From the NCBI RefSeq assembly GCF_030269485.1, contig NZ_BSTL01000015.1, positions 62,001 through 126,000 of the forward strand: a stretch of 64,000 bases of DNA, in the 5' to 3' direction. Every line of letters begins with the position of its first letter. Position 1 is the stretch's first letter. The notes below the pieces were generated by a model. It was given only the letters and a program-made list of their open reading frames with translations, was not told the DNA's origin and made no database searches. Of this stretch, positions 17,518 through 26,600 are shown one piece after another. Both the position numbers and the translations under genes were made by a program. The stretch comes from Actinoplanes sp. NBRC 103695. Lineage in GTDB: Bacteria > Actinomycetota > Actinomycetes > Mycobacteriales > Micromonosporaceae.

Positions 17518-18530
17518 CCCAGTTGGCTACCGAACCCGAGGTTCCCGCGGTCGTCGCGGCGGACGTGCGCCGGGCGGAACGCACCGACCGGATCGTCGGC
17601 CGGGTGCAACGACAGGGCGCCCTGGCGGTGCTCGCCGTCGTGGTGATCATCGGGTCGATCGTGTGGGAGAACTTCCGCACCTTCGACAACGCCGGCACGA
17701 TCCTGGTGGCCGCGGCGCCGCCGATGCTGATCGCGCTGGGCATGACCTTCGTGATCATCACGGGCGGGATCGACCTGTCGGTGGGCTCGCTCTACGTGCT
17801 CGGCGGGGTCGTCTCGGCGTACGCGTCGCAGTGGGGTGCCGGGGCGGCCTTTCTGGCGCCACTGGCCGTGTGCGGGGCCATCGGCATCGTGAACGGGCTG
17901 CTCATCGCGTACACCAGAATGGCGCCCTTCATCGTCACCCTGGCCGCCCTGCTCGGGGCGCGGGGTCTGATGCGCGCGCTCAGCACCGAGGGCTCGAACA
18001 CCTACCTGGTCAAGAGCGACGCGTTCCGGTCGTTCGGCACGGGCTCGTTCCTCGGCATCGGCTGGCCGGTGTGGCTGGCCGTCGTGCTGGTCGCGATCGG
18101 CATCATGGTGCTCGCCCGCACCCGGTTCGGGCACGCGGTGTACGCGATCGGAGGCAGCGAGGACGCGGCCGGCCTGATGGGCATCGCGGTACGGCGTACC
18201 AAAATCTGGGTCTACGTCCTGTCGGGCCTGCTCGCCGGCCTGGCCGGGGCGATCAACGCGGCCAAGCTCGGCTCCGGCGTGACCGTGCTGGGCACCGGCA
18301 TGGAACTCGACGCGATCGCCGCCGTGGTGATCGGCGGAACGCTGCTCACCGGCGGCGCCGGAACGATCGCCGGAACCGTGGCGGGCGTGCTGCTCCTCGG
18401 CGTGATCCAGAACATGATCAACCAGGTCGGCAACGTGCAGTCCAGCTACCAGCAGGTGATCAGCGGCGCGTTCCTGGCCGTCGTGGTGGTCGCCCAGACC
18501 TACCTGGCCAAGCTCCGCCGCGTGACGTAG
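17514..18530 (+). CDS. Sugar ABC importer permease 2 (YjfF-like)
   Basis: This is the second CUT2-type permease, with 338 residues. It has the same core signatures (GMTFVIITGGIDLSVGSLYVLGG; GGSEDAAGLMGI) and an N-terminal cytoplasmic extension rich in Glu, Arg and Val. The GTG start overlaps the preceding stop (GTGA). Paired with the 16552 permease, it completes a YtfQRT-YjfF-like system. It is the last gene of the operon; a hairpin terminator lies about 95 nt downstream. Confidence 0.92.
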   Translation: MTQLATEPEVPAVVAADVRRAERTDRIVGRVQRQGALAVLAVVVIIGSIVWENFRTFDNAGTILVAAAPPMLIALGMTFVIITGGIDLSVGSLYVLGGVVSAYASQWGAGAAFLAPLAVCGAIGIVNGLLIAYTRMAPFIVTLAALLGARGLMRALSTEGSNTYLVKSDAFRSFGTGSFLGIGWPVWLAVVLVAIGIMVLARTRFGHAVYAIGGSEDAAGLMGIAVRRTKIWVYVLSGLLAGLAGAINAAKLGSGVTVLGTGMELDAIAAVVIGGTLLTGGAGTIAGTVAGVLLLGVIQNMINQVGNVQSSYQQVISGAFLAVVVVAQTYLAKLRRVT

Positions 18531-18569
18531 GACCGCGCCGTCGCCGCGCCGTCGCCGCACCGCCGGCTT

Positions 18570-18617
18570 CCCGCGTGATGTGAGACCCGCGTGATGTGAG
18601 ACCCGCGTGATGTGAGA
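18570..18617. repeat. Three tandem 16-bp repeats
   Basis: CCCGCGTGATGTGAGA occurs three times head to tail with no mismatch, between the permease stop and a hairpin. Possible origins are replication slippage or a protein-binding array; nothing further can be said. Confidence 0.85.
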
Positions 18618-18624
18618 CCCGCGC

Positions 18625-18659
18625 ACCGCCCGCCTCCCCCGCCCCTGTGGGTGGGCGGT
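18625..18659. terminator. Bidirectional terminator between importer and RHS genes
   Basis: ACCGCCCGCC pairs with GGTGGGCGGT (10 bp, one G-U) around a 15-nt loop. It lies between the convergent permease and RHS genes. Confidence 0.55.
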
Positions 18660-18693
18660 CAACGTAGCGCGGGGCTACGACAATTCCGCCGAG

Positions 18694-21600
18694 TTATCCA
18701 CAGGCTCGGGACAGGGCCGCCCGGGTGGCCCTGATCTGCTGCGCGGCGAAGATCGTCGGCGGATCCAGGCGCACGTGCGGCTCGGTCACCGTGAACGGGT
18801 CGGTGGCGTAGGCGTACGGGTTCGGGCCGCCGCGCAGACCACGGCGGTCCGGGGTCAGGTACCGGGCGGTGACCGGGTCGTAGTAGCGGCCTCGGTGGTG
18901 ATGCAGCCCGGTCTCGGCGTCCCGGTAATGCCCGGGGAAGCGCAGCGGCGTAGCCGACGTCGGGTCCAGCCCCCAGAGCGTGGCCCGCCGCTGCCAGATC
19001 CGCTCGCCGGACGGGTCGGCCAGGTCGGTCGGTGTCCCGGCCTCGTCGGTGACCACCGCGCACAACCGCCCGTCGTCGACCTGCGCGACCACGTGACCGG
19101 TGACCGGGTGGTGCACCCAGGTGGTCACCCGGACCGGTCCGTCGCCGACGGTGTGCCGCTGCTCGACGAGCCGGTGGCCGAGCCAGCCGAAGGTGTAACG
19201 CTCCCGCCCGCACTCCTTGGCCACCCGGCGTCCCAGACCGTCGTACCGGTAGGTCCAGCGCACGCCGTCGGGGGTGGTGACCGCGGTCATCCGGTCGGCG
19301 TCGTCCCACTCGTGCAGCCACCGCCGGCCGTCCGCGGAGTCGCGGGTGATCGGCCGCCCACCGGCGATGAGCGGGGAGATCAGCAGGCCGATCGGGTCGT
19401 ACGCGTACCGCTCGGCGCCGAAGCCGGTCACCCGGCCCAGCGCGTCGCGGTCGATCTCCCGGCGTTCCCGGCGGTCCTCGATCGCGATCACGTCGCCGTG
19501 CGCGCGGCGGAACTCCCGCCGTTCCCCGTCGGCGCCGAAGACCTGCGCCAGTGGGCGGCCGGCGGCGTCGCGTTCGGTGCGCATGCGGAACGTGCCGTCC
19601 AGCTCGCGGGAGGTCTCCGCGCCGGACGCGTCGTAGGTGAACGTCAGCGTGTGTCCGGCGATCCGTGCGATCACCGGATGCCCGGCGTGGTCGCACTCCC
19701 ATGTCGCGCCACGGGTGGTGACCGTGCCGTCGACACCCTCCGCGATCGTGCGGCCGGCGGCGTCACGCCAGATCTCGACCGTGACGCCACCCTCGGTGAC
19801 CGCGGCGGCGATGCGGCCCTCGTCCGTCCAGGAGTATTGGGTCACCCGGTCGCCGATCCGCTCCTCGGCCAGCCGGCCGCGATCGTCGTAGGCGTACCCG
19901 ATCGCGCCGTCGCGGGTCAGGCGGCCGTGCTCGTCCCAGTCGAAGACCCGCTCCCGCCCCTCGAAGTCGAGCTCACGCGCGGGACGGCCGGCCGCGTCGT
20001 ACCCGAAATGCCAGGTCTGACCGAGCTCGTTGGTGACGGTCAGCGGGCGGTTCGCGGCGTCCCAGCGGTGCAAGCGCCGGGCACCGATCGCGTCGGTGCG
20101 GGCCACCGGGCCGGCCGGCAAGCCGTAGTCCCAGGTGGTGCGGCCGCCCCGGGCATCGGTGCGGACGACCGGGCGGTGTTGGGCGTCCCACTGGGTCGTC
20201 ACGATGACGCCCACCGGGTCGGCGGTCGCGACCACCTGGCGGTGGTCGTTCAGCGAGTAGGCGGTGGTGCCGCCGGGTCCGTCGGTCGCCAGGGTGCGGC
20301 CGATCTCGTACGCGAAAACGCTCGCACCGGACCGGACACAGCGGCCCGTCCGGTCGTAGGAGAAGACCTCGTCGCCGTGCCGGACCACCCGCCCGGCCGG
20401 GTCGTGGACGACGGCCGTGCCCCCCGCGCTGACCAGCCGTTCCTCGTCGTCGTAGCCGAATCCGGTCGCGCCGATCGCGGTGACCCGCCCGGCCGTCGTC
20501 CGCACCTCGATCCGCGTTCCGCAGGTGCGGCGCACCTCGACCGGCACGCCCAGCCCGTCACGCAGCACGTCGATCCGGTGCGCTCCCCGGGTGATCGTCA
20601 TGAGCAGCGCCGCGCCCTCCTCGTCCGGCGCGGCGAACCGCCACGAGCAACCGCTCTCCGGGTCCTCGACGACAAACCCGCCTTCTTGTGTACGCGACAG
20701 CGGGCGATCCGTGCCGTGCCGCGGGTGTGCCACGCCGGACGCGCCGGGCTCCGGATAGCTGAGCAGCGTGCCGTCCTCCAGCACCAGGTGCAGCCCGTCG
20801 TCCTCGACCTGCACCCGCTGGTCCAGTGTGGACGCCCAGTCGTCGCCGAAGAACCGGCCCGGCCGCAGACCCGAGCGGTGCGTCCGGGACAACCGGATGG
20901 GCAGGTCGCCGGGCACCTCGAGGTCGGTCTCGACGATCAGGACACGGCCGGTGCTGACGTCCACCCGGCCGTGCAGCGGGGACTGCGCGACGGACTTCGA
21001 GGTGGCGTACGGCGGCAGGCTCCGGGCGGTGCTCAGGCTCCTGGTGATCAGGACCGCCGCCGGGCCGGGCCGTTCGACCTTGACCCCGGCGAAGTCCGCG
21101 GGCCTGGTCTGCCACGCCTCCTTGAGCCGGGCCAGCGAGGTCATCCCGACCACCCCGGGCAGCCCCCCGAGCACCCCGAGCGCCAGCCCGGCGACGCTGC
21201 CCCGACCGGCCCGGAGGTCGGCAAGCGCGCCACCCAGCAACGGTCCGCCCACCGCGGGTGCCAGCCAGGACGCCGGCGCGCACACCGACAACGCGACCGC
21301 GCCGGTGGACACCGTGACCCACTTGGCGGACTCGCTGGTCGCCTCCCACAGCATCTGGAAGCCGTCGGCCAGCTTGTCCCAGAACGACCGGGGCGGAATG
21401 CCCGCGGCGGACGCCTCCCCGATCTCCTTCGCACAGGTGGCGGCCGCGTCCTCGCGCAGCCGGCGTGCCTGCTCGGCCAGTGCCTTCGCGGCGTCCAGGG
21501 CACTCTCAGCGCTCGCCGGCCGTCCTCGCGCATCCGTCAGCGGGGCGTCCACCGCGGCCTCCAGGCGGCTGCGCGCCACCTTGCCGTCGGCCAGCGCCCG

Positions 21601-21912
21601 GTCGGCGTCCGCCTGGGCGGCGCGAAGCCTGGGCACGTACGAGGTGAGGGCCTCCGCTGCCATCCGGTGCGAGGCGCACACCCGCAGGATCTGCGCCGGG
21701 AAGTCGTCGAAGCGCTCGGCGAACCGGTCCGCGGACAAGCTGGTCCAGCAGAGCACGGTCTCCTCGCCCATCGAGCGGACCGCCAGGCCGGCGTGCTCGG
21801 CGTCGTCGGCGAACCGGGTCAACCGGCCGGCCAGCGCCTCGGCCTCCTCGCAGGAGCCCGGCGCGGGATCCGACTCCAGGTCGAGGACCCACCAGTCGAG
21901 CGGCCGAGACAT
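18694..21912 (-). CDS. RHS/YD-repeat protein without a C-terminal toxin domain
   Basis: This 1072-residue protein has a helical N-terminus (1-170) with Ala-rich coiled coil, then a hydrophobic stretch (200-260). A DUF6531-like entry region (315-365: VDVSTGRVLIVETDLEVPGDLP) leads into many YD repeats (GYDxxGRLxxE, WDAxxRPL) that should form the RHS shell. The core ends with the usual RGRYYDPVTARYLTPD..GLRGGPNPYAYA. In polymorphic toxins that motif precedes a variable toxic tip of about 80-200 residues. Here only 36 residues follow and none form a recognisable domain. No immunity-like gene lies downstream. GAGGAGGAG precedes the ATG. It is divergent from two small genes at 22057-22877. Confidence 0.9.
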   Translation of the reverse strand: MSRPLDWWVLDLESDPAPGSCEEAEALAGRLTRFADDAEHAGLAVRSMGEETVLCWTSLSADRFAERFDDFPAQILRVCASHRMAAEALTSYVPRLRAAQADADRALADGKVARSRLEAAVDAPLTDARGRPASAESALDAAKALAEQARRLREDAAATCAKEIGEASAAGIPPRSFWDKLADGFQMLWEATSESAKWVTVSTGAVALSVCAPASWLAPAVGGPLLGGALADLRAGRGSVAGLALGVLGGLPGVVGMTSLARLKEAWQTRPADFAGVKVERPGPAAVLITRSLSTARSLPPYATSKSVAQSPLHGRVDVSTGRVLIVETDLEVPGDLPIRLSRTHRSGLRPGRFFGDDWASTLDQRVQVEDDGLHLVLEDGTLLSYPEPGASGVAHPRHGTDRPLSRTQEGGFVVEDPESGCSWRFAAPDEEGAALLMTITRGAHRIDVLRDGLGVPVEVRRTCGTRIEVRTTAGRVTAIGATGFGYDDEERLVSAGGTAVVHDPAGRVVRHGDEVFSYDRTGRCVRSGASVFAYEIGRTLATDGPGGTTAYSLNDHRQVVATADPVGVIVTTQWDAQHRPVVRTDARGGRTTWDYGLPAGPVARTDAIGARRLHRWDAANRPLTVTNELGQTWHFGYDAAGRPARELDFEGRERVFDWDEHGRLTRDGAIGYAYDDRGRLAEERIGDRVTQYSWTDEGRIAAAVTEGGVTVEIWRDAAGRTIAEGVDGTVTTRGATWECDHAGHPVIARIAGHTLTFTYDASGAETSRELDGTFRMRTERDAAGRPLAQVFGADGERREFRRAHGDVIAIEDRRERREIDRDALGRVTGFGAERYAYDPIGLLISPLIAGGRPITRDSADGRRWLHEWDDADRMTAVTTPDGVRWTYRYDGLGRRVAKECGRERYTFGWLGHRLVEQRHTVGDGPVRVTTWVHHPVTGHVVAQVDDGRLCAVVTDEAGTPTDLADPSGERIWQRRATLWGLDPTSATPLRFPGHYRDAETGLHHHRGRYYDPVTARYLTPDRRGLRGGPNPYAYATDPFTVTEPHVRLDPPTIFAAQQIRATRAALSRACG

Positions 21913-22056
21913 GCGCTCCTCCTCGTGATACACAACGCTGCAAATGGTGAGGACGCCTACTGCGCAAGGGAACGACTTGGGGCGAACAGCCCTCATGTCA
22001 GGTCCGTTCACACCGATCCGGCGGGACGCCGTTCGGGCCTTTGGCACAGTGCTGGT

Positions 22057-22281
22057 GTGAGTCAGCTCGAGGCCTTCTCCCGTGCCCTCCAGGACGTGTC
22101 GGCAGCGATGTGGACCGCCCCGGAGTGGATCAGCGGCACGATCGGCGATCCGGCCGTCGACGGCGCCATCCGGCAGTTCGAGTCGGGATGGGCGGACGGG
22201 CGCGTCCAGGTGCAGGAGAACTGCCAGACCCTCGGCGACCTGGCCGACCGCGCGCTGCGGCGGTCCAGGGAGGCGTTATGA
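22057..22281 (+). CDS. Small WXG100/ESX-like helical protein (74 aa)
   Basis: The GTG at 22057 opens a 74-residue reading frame of two predicted helices separated by a WTAPEWISGTIGDP turn, without a signal peptide. Its size and helical hairpin character resemble type VII secretion substrates or chaperone partners, but a clean WXG motif is not present. It overlaps the next gene by ATGA and is divergent from the RHS gene, with 144 nt between the starts. The arrangement suggests a partner for export or folding of the RHS protein. That is inference from position only. Confidence 0.65.
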   Translation: MSQLEAFSRALQDVSAAMWTAPEWISGTIGDPAVDGAIRQFESGWADGRVQVQENCQTLGDLADRALRRSREAL

Positions 22282-22877
22282 CGGCCACGGCCGCGCCGAC
22301 CGCTTTCGCCCTCGCGGTGCCGCCCAGCTGGTACGAGGTGGACCTGCATCCGCAGACCCGCAACGGCTCGGTCGCCGCCCTGGTGCGCGAACGGGTGGCC
22401 GTGGTGCCCGAGCTCGAGCCGCACCGCGCGGCACTGGTTCACGCTCTGCGCAGCGCCTCGCGCACCGCGCACTCGCACGGCGCCGTCTACTGCGGCGTGC
22501 TGGCCGAGGGATTCGACACCGCGCTGCTCACCGCCACGATCACTGTCTCGGTGGTGGCCGCCCCGGGCGAGGTGGCGCAGGTCGGCAAGCATCTGCGCCC
22601 GATCCCGTCGCGGGGACCTGACCGTCCCTGGCGGGTGGTCGAGGAGGTCGGCCTGCCGCACATCGGCACGGTCACCCGGACCAGGGGCGTCGAGGACGTG
22701 CCGCTGCCGGACGGCGCCGGGTGGGTGCGTACCGCCCTGCTTCAGACGTTCGTACCCTGGCCCGGCGCCGGTCAGGCCCGCGTCGCCCTGATCACCGGCG
22801 GCAGCCCCGCGCTGCCGCTGGCCGCCGAGATGCACGACCTCTTCGACGCGATCACGACGACGTTCCGCTTCACCTGA
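22278..22877 (+). CDS. RHS-locus protein of unknown function (199 aa)
   Basis: I do not recognise a characterised family. The protein is soluble, mixed alpha/beta, with an N-terminal PPSWYEVDLHPQTRNGSVAALV and a C-terminal TTFRFT, and no membrane segment. Proteins starting PxxWxExDLxPxTR are frequently found beside ESX/type VII-type loci in actinomycetes, where an EspG-like chaperone role has been considered. This is recalled, not demonstrated. It is translationally coupled to the 74-residue gene (ATGA) and ends 3 nt before the convergent LuxR gene's stop. It was probably acquired as a unit with the RHS gene. Confidence 0.7.
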   Translation: MTATAAPTAFALAVPPSWYEVDLHPQTRNGSVAALVRERVAVVPELEPHRAALVHALRSASRTAHSHGAVYCGVLAEGFDTALLTATITVSVVAAPGEVAQVGKHLRPIPSRGPDRPWRVVEEVGLPHIGTVTRTRGVEDVPLPDGAGWVRTALLQTFVPWPGAGQARVALITGGSPALPLAAEMHDLFDAITTTFRFT

Positions 22878-22880
22878 GTC

Positions 22881-23489
22881 CTAGAAGACACCCGCCCGCA
22901 TGGCGTAGGCCACGGCGTGCGAGCGGCTCTTCAGGTTGAGCCGGTGGGTGACGCCGTAGAGCACGTTCTTCACGGTCCGCTCGGAGTAGCAGAGTTCCGC
23001 CGCGATCTCCGGCGTCTCCTTGCCGTCCGCGAGCAACCGCAGCACGTCGATCTCCCGGGCGGTGAGCCCGGAGGCGTTCAGCCCGTTCGGCGCGAGCACC
23101 TCGCGCTGGAGCCGCTCGACGTGCTTGAGCAGCTCGCCGACCAGGCTGGGCGGGATCACCCCGCCACCCGCCACGGCCGTCCGGATGCAATGGCGCAGCC
23201 TTTCCTCGGTGAGCGCCTGGCGGGGCAGCACGGCCACCACCCGGCACTCGACGGCGGTCAGCAGCTCACCCTCGTTGAGCTCGCTGACCACCAGGACCAC
23301 CGGCTTGCCGGTGGCGTCGGCGGCGCGGCGCAGGCGGGACACCACGTCGTGGCGCAGCCGGTCGGCGGCCACCACGGCGACGTCTGAGTCGTTCCAGTCC
23401 TCGACGATCTCCATGCCGGGGTCCTTCTCGACCAACCCGGCGAGCCCGGCACGGCTCAACGGGTCTGGAGCCTGCAAAACGATCTTCAC
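22881..23489 (-). CDS. LuxR/NarL-type regulator with degenerate receiver (paralogue 2)
   Basis: This is a 202-residue paralogue of the 9673-10296 protein. The receiver-like N-terminus starts VKIVLQAPDPLSRAGLAGLVEKDPG, and the LuxR DNA-binding domain is GLTAREIDVLRLLADGKETPEIAAELCYSERTVKN. Strand beta-3 ends VAVVAADRLR, not the usual acceptor Asp plus xRMP, so it may work without phosphorylation. The GTG at 23489 fits both a GAGGAG Shine-Dalgarno and alignment with the paralogue. It converges on the 199-residue gene with a 3-nt gap and is divergent from the SARP regulators. It may control the RHS locus or the SARP genes; neither is shown. Confidence 0.85.
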   Translation of the reverse strand: MKIVLQAPDPLSRAGLAGLVEKDPGMEIVEDWNDSDVAVVAADRLRHDVVSRLRRAADATGKPVVLVVSELNEGELLTAVECRVVAVLPRQALTEERLRHCIRTAVAGGGVIPPSLVGELLKHVERLQREVLAPNGLNASGLTAREIDVLRLLADGKETPEIAAELCYSERTVKNVLYGVTHRLNLKSRSHAVAYAMRAGVF

Positions 23490-23673
23490 GGGGTTTCTCT
23501 CCTCACGACCAATCGACACTTCTCAGTCTGGGGAGGGGGGCTCCAGGGATTCTTCACACTTCCTCCACCGGGATCAACAACCGCACGGTAGGACCCGGAT
23601 AACAGTCCTTGTAGAGATGGACGACAATGTCCGGGCCGGGGGGCTGAAACGGGGTGGGCGTCGAGGGGGGCGG

Positions 23674-26600
23674 ATGAGCGGTGAATTGCACGCGGAGGTG
23701 TTGGGCCAATTACGCGCCGTTGTGAACGGCGTGGAGGTGGCGCTCGGGCCATCTCGCCAGCGTGCTGTCTTCGCCGTACTGGTTTCGCAGGTGGGACGGG
23801 CTATGACCCGCGACGAGCTGGTCGATGCTGTCTGGGGGGACAGCGCACCGGCCAGCGCGGGAGGCAGCCTGCACACTTACGTGTCCGGGTTGAGGCGCGT
23901 TTTGGGGACGGCTGCGGAGCGTCTTTCCACGGTTGCCGGCGGTTATCAATTGACGGCGTCGTCAGTCGATGTCGAAAAATTGACACATTGCCGAAGTGAC
24001 GCCGGTCGCCTGCTCCAGCAAGGCGATCGTCTCGGTGCCGTAACGGTGCTCGAGCGTGGAATCGCGCTCTGGCACGGCGAACCGTACGCAGGGGTAACCG
24101 GACCCTACGTAGAACAGGAACGGCGACGGCTCGGCGAGATGCGGCTCGGCATGCTCGAGCAGCGCGCCCGGACCATCCTCGAACTCGGCCGCGGCAGCGA
24201 GGTGGTGAACGAGCTCCAAGGCCTGGTCCGCGACCACCCGCTACACGAGGCCCTCTACGAGCTGCTCATGCGCGCACTGGCGACCTCCGGCCGCACCGCC
24301 GAAGCGCTCGAGGTCTACCAGACCGCGCGCGGGGTCCTCGTCGACGAGCTCGGCGTCGAGCCCGGCGGGTCGCTGCGCAAGCTGCAGCGAGAGCTGCTGG
24401 CCGGGGAGAGCGCCCAGCCGCCACCACCACCGCCACCCGAGCCGGAGCCGACCCCGCGGCTGCAGATCATGCCCGCCCACGTCAGCCGGGCTCGCTCCGG
24501 CGCGCCTTTCGTCGGACGCCGCGACGAGCTGCACCTGCTCAGCGGCCTCGTCGACGACCTGGCCGAGGGACGTGGCGGCGCCGTCTGGATCGAGGGCGAG
24601 GCCGGCATCGGCAAGTCCGAACTGCTCACCTCCGCGTTCGCCCGCACCACCGCGGCCGGCTGCCAGGTGGCCTGGGGCACCGCCGACGAGCTGGGCCAGC
24701 GCGTCCCGCTCCAGGTGCTGATGGAAGCCCTCGGCCTGGAAAGCACGTCCAGCGACAGCCGGCTGGCCGCGGCCGCCGAGCGCGTGGCCGGCGAGGGTGA
24801 CACCGGTCTGCTCGGCTTCATCCGCGAGGCCTGTCTGCGGGGACCGCTGCTGCTGATCGTGGACGACATGCACTGGGCCGACGAGACCAGCCTGCTGGTC
24901 TGGGGCCGGCTGGCCGGCGCGGTCCGGCGGTTGCCGCTACTGCTGGTGGCGGCCGCCCGGCCCGACGCGCGGCTCGGCCAGCTCCGCCGAGCACTGATCA
25001 CCCGGGAGGCGCACGTGCTCCCACTCACGCCGCTCAGCACTCCCGATGTGGAGACGCTGATCGGCGGCATCGTCGGCGGCTCACCCGGCGAGGGACTCCG
25101 ATCTCTCGCGGCACGCGCGGGCGGCAACCCGCTCTACACCCGCGAGATGGCCGCCGACCTGGTCCGGCAGCGGTCGGTCACGGTCATCGACGGCGTCGCC
25201 GAGGTCGACGAGTCGGTGGTGGACCAGCTGCCCGCCTCCCTGATCGGCGCCGTCCGCCGCACCCTGGAGTCGCTGTCCCCGGACACCCAGGAGGTGCTCC
25301 GGCTGGCCGCCCTGCTCGGCATGGAGTTCGCCGCGTCCGACCTGGTGGCACTCACCGGCCGCTCGCCGGTGCTGCTGGTCCGTACGTTCGACGAGGCGGT
25401 CGCGGCGCACGTGATCGTCGAGTCCGGGCGACTGCTGACCTTCCGGCATCCGTTCCTGCGGGCGGCCCTGCACGACGCGATCCCGGTCCCGTTGCGGGCC
25501 ACGCTTCGCCGGCACGCGGCCGAGGCACTCGTCCAGGCGGGCAGCCCGATCAACCGGATCACCGAGCAGCTCGCCGCCGAGCCGATGGTGGTCGACACCT
25601 GGGTGGTCGGCTGGCTCCTCAACCACCTGACCCTGCTGATCGAGCAGGCCCCGCGCATGGTGGCCGACCTGCTCCGTCAGGTTCTGGCCACCGACGTGCC
25701 GACCCGCGACCAACGCGAGGCGCTGATCGTGCCGGCCACGAAACTGCTCTTCCGGCTCGACGAATTCCCGGAGACCGAGGGCCGCGAGGCGCTGAGCCTC
25801 GCGACCGATCCCGCCGACCGGGCCGAGATGCGCCAGCTGCTCGCCGCCATGCGCTATCGGCGTGGCGACAAGTACGGCGCGATCGCCCTGCTCAACGAGG
25901 CGCTCGAGCAGCTCGACGTCCCCGGGATCTGGCGCACCCGGCACCGCGTGCTGCGCGCCCAGTTCAGCCGCGGCGACCTGGGCGACCTGGACAAGGCCGA
26001 ACGCCAGGCGATCGAGACGCACGAGGCGGCCGAGTCCGCGTACGAGGCGGCGTTCGCCCTGCAGACCCGCTGGCTGGTGGACTCGATCCGCCGCGATCAC
26101 CTGGCCGCCCTGACCCACATCGACGAGGCCATCGAGACGGTCGGCAAAGAGGACGCGGCGCTGCTCTACGACCTGACGGACAACCGGGTCTTCTCGCTGC
26201 AGAACCTGGATCGTCTCAAGGAGGCCAGCGAGACGATCCGCTCCGGCGCCGACGTGGCGAGGCGATACGGCCTGCCGGCCAGCCTCCAGGTCGCGTCCGC
26301 GGTGCAGTTCTACTGGCAGGGCCGCTGGGACGAGGCACTGGCCGAGATCGGCGAGGTCACCGACACCGATCCCGGCATCACGTTTCACGGCACCCGGGAG
26401 CCGCCCGCCGTCGCCATGCTGCTGCACGGCGTGGCCGCCCTGATCGCCGGTCGGCGTGGCGAGCGGGCCACCGCCAAGGCACATCTGGACGCCGCCGACG
26501 CGCAGCTGCCGGCGACCAGTTCCGAGCGGGAGGCGTGCGATTTCCTGCTGATGGCCCGGTCGCTGGCTCTGGTGCAGGACGGCCAGCCGGAGGATGCGCT

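Noticed and set aside
18694..18801. C-terminal RHS toxin domain
   Set aside because: Only 36 residues follow the core delimiter, with no catalytic pattern.
18775..22056. Very long plus-strand open frame opposite the RHS gene
   Set aside because: It is the codon-phase mirror of a high-GC coding strand, with low-complexity Arg/Gly/Val sequence. Only its 3' tail (22057-22281) is a real gene.
23020..23673. Upstream extension of the first SARP gene
   Set aside because: The frame is the complement of the LuxR gene; the paralogue and the Shine-Dalgarno place the start at 23674.
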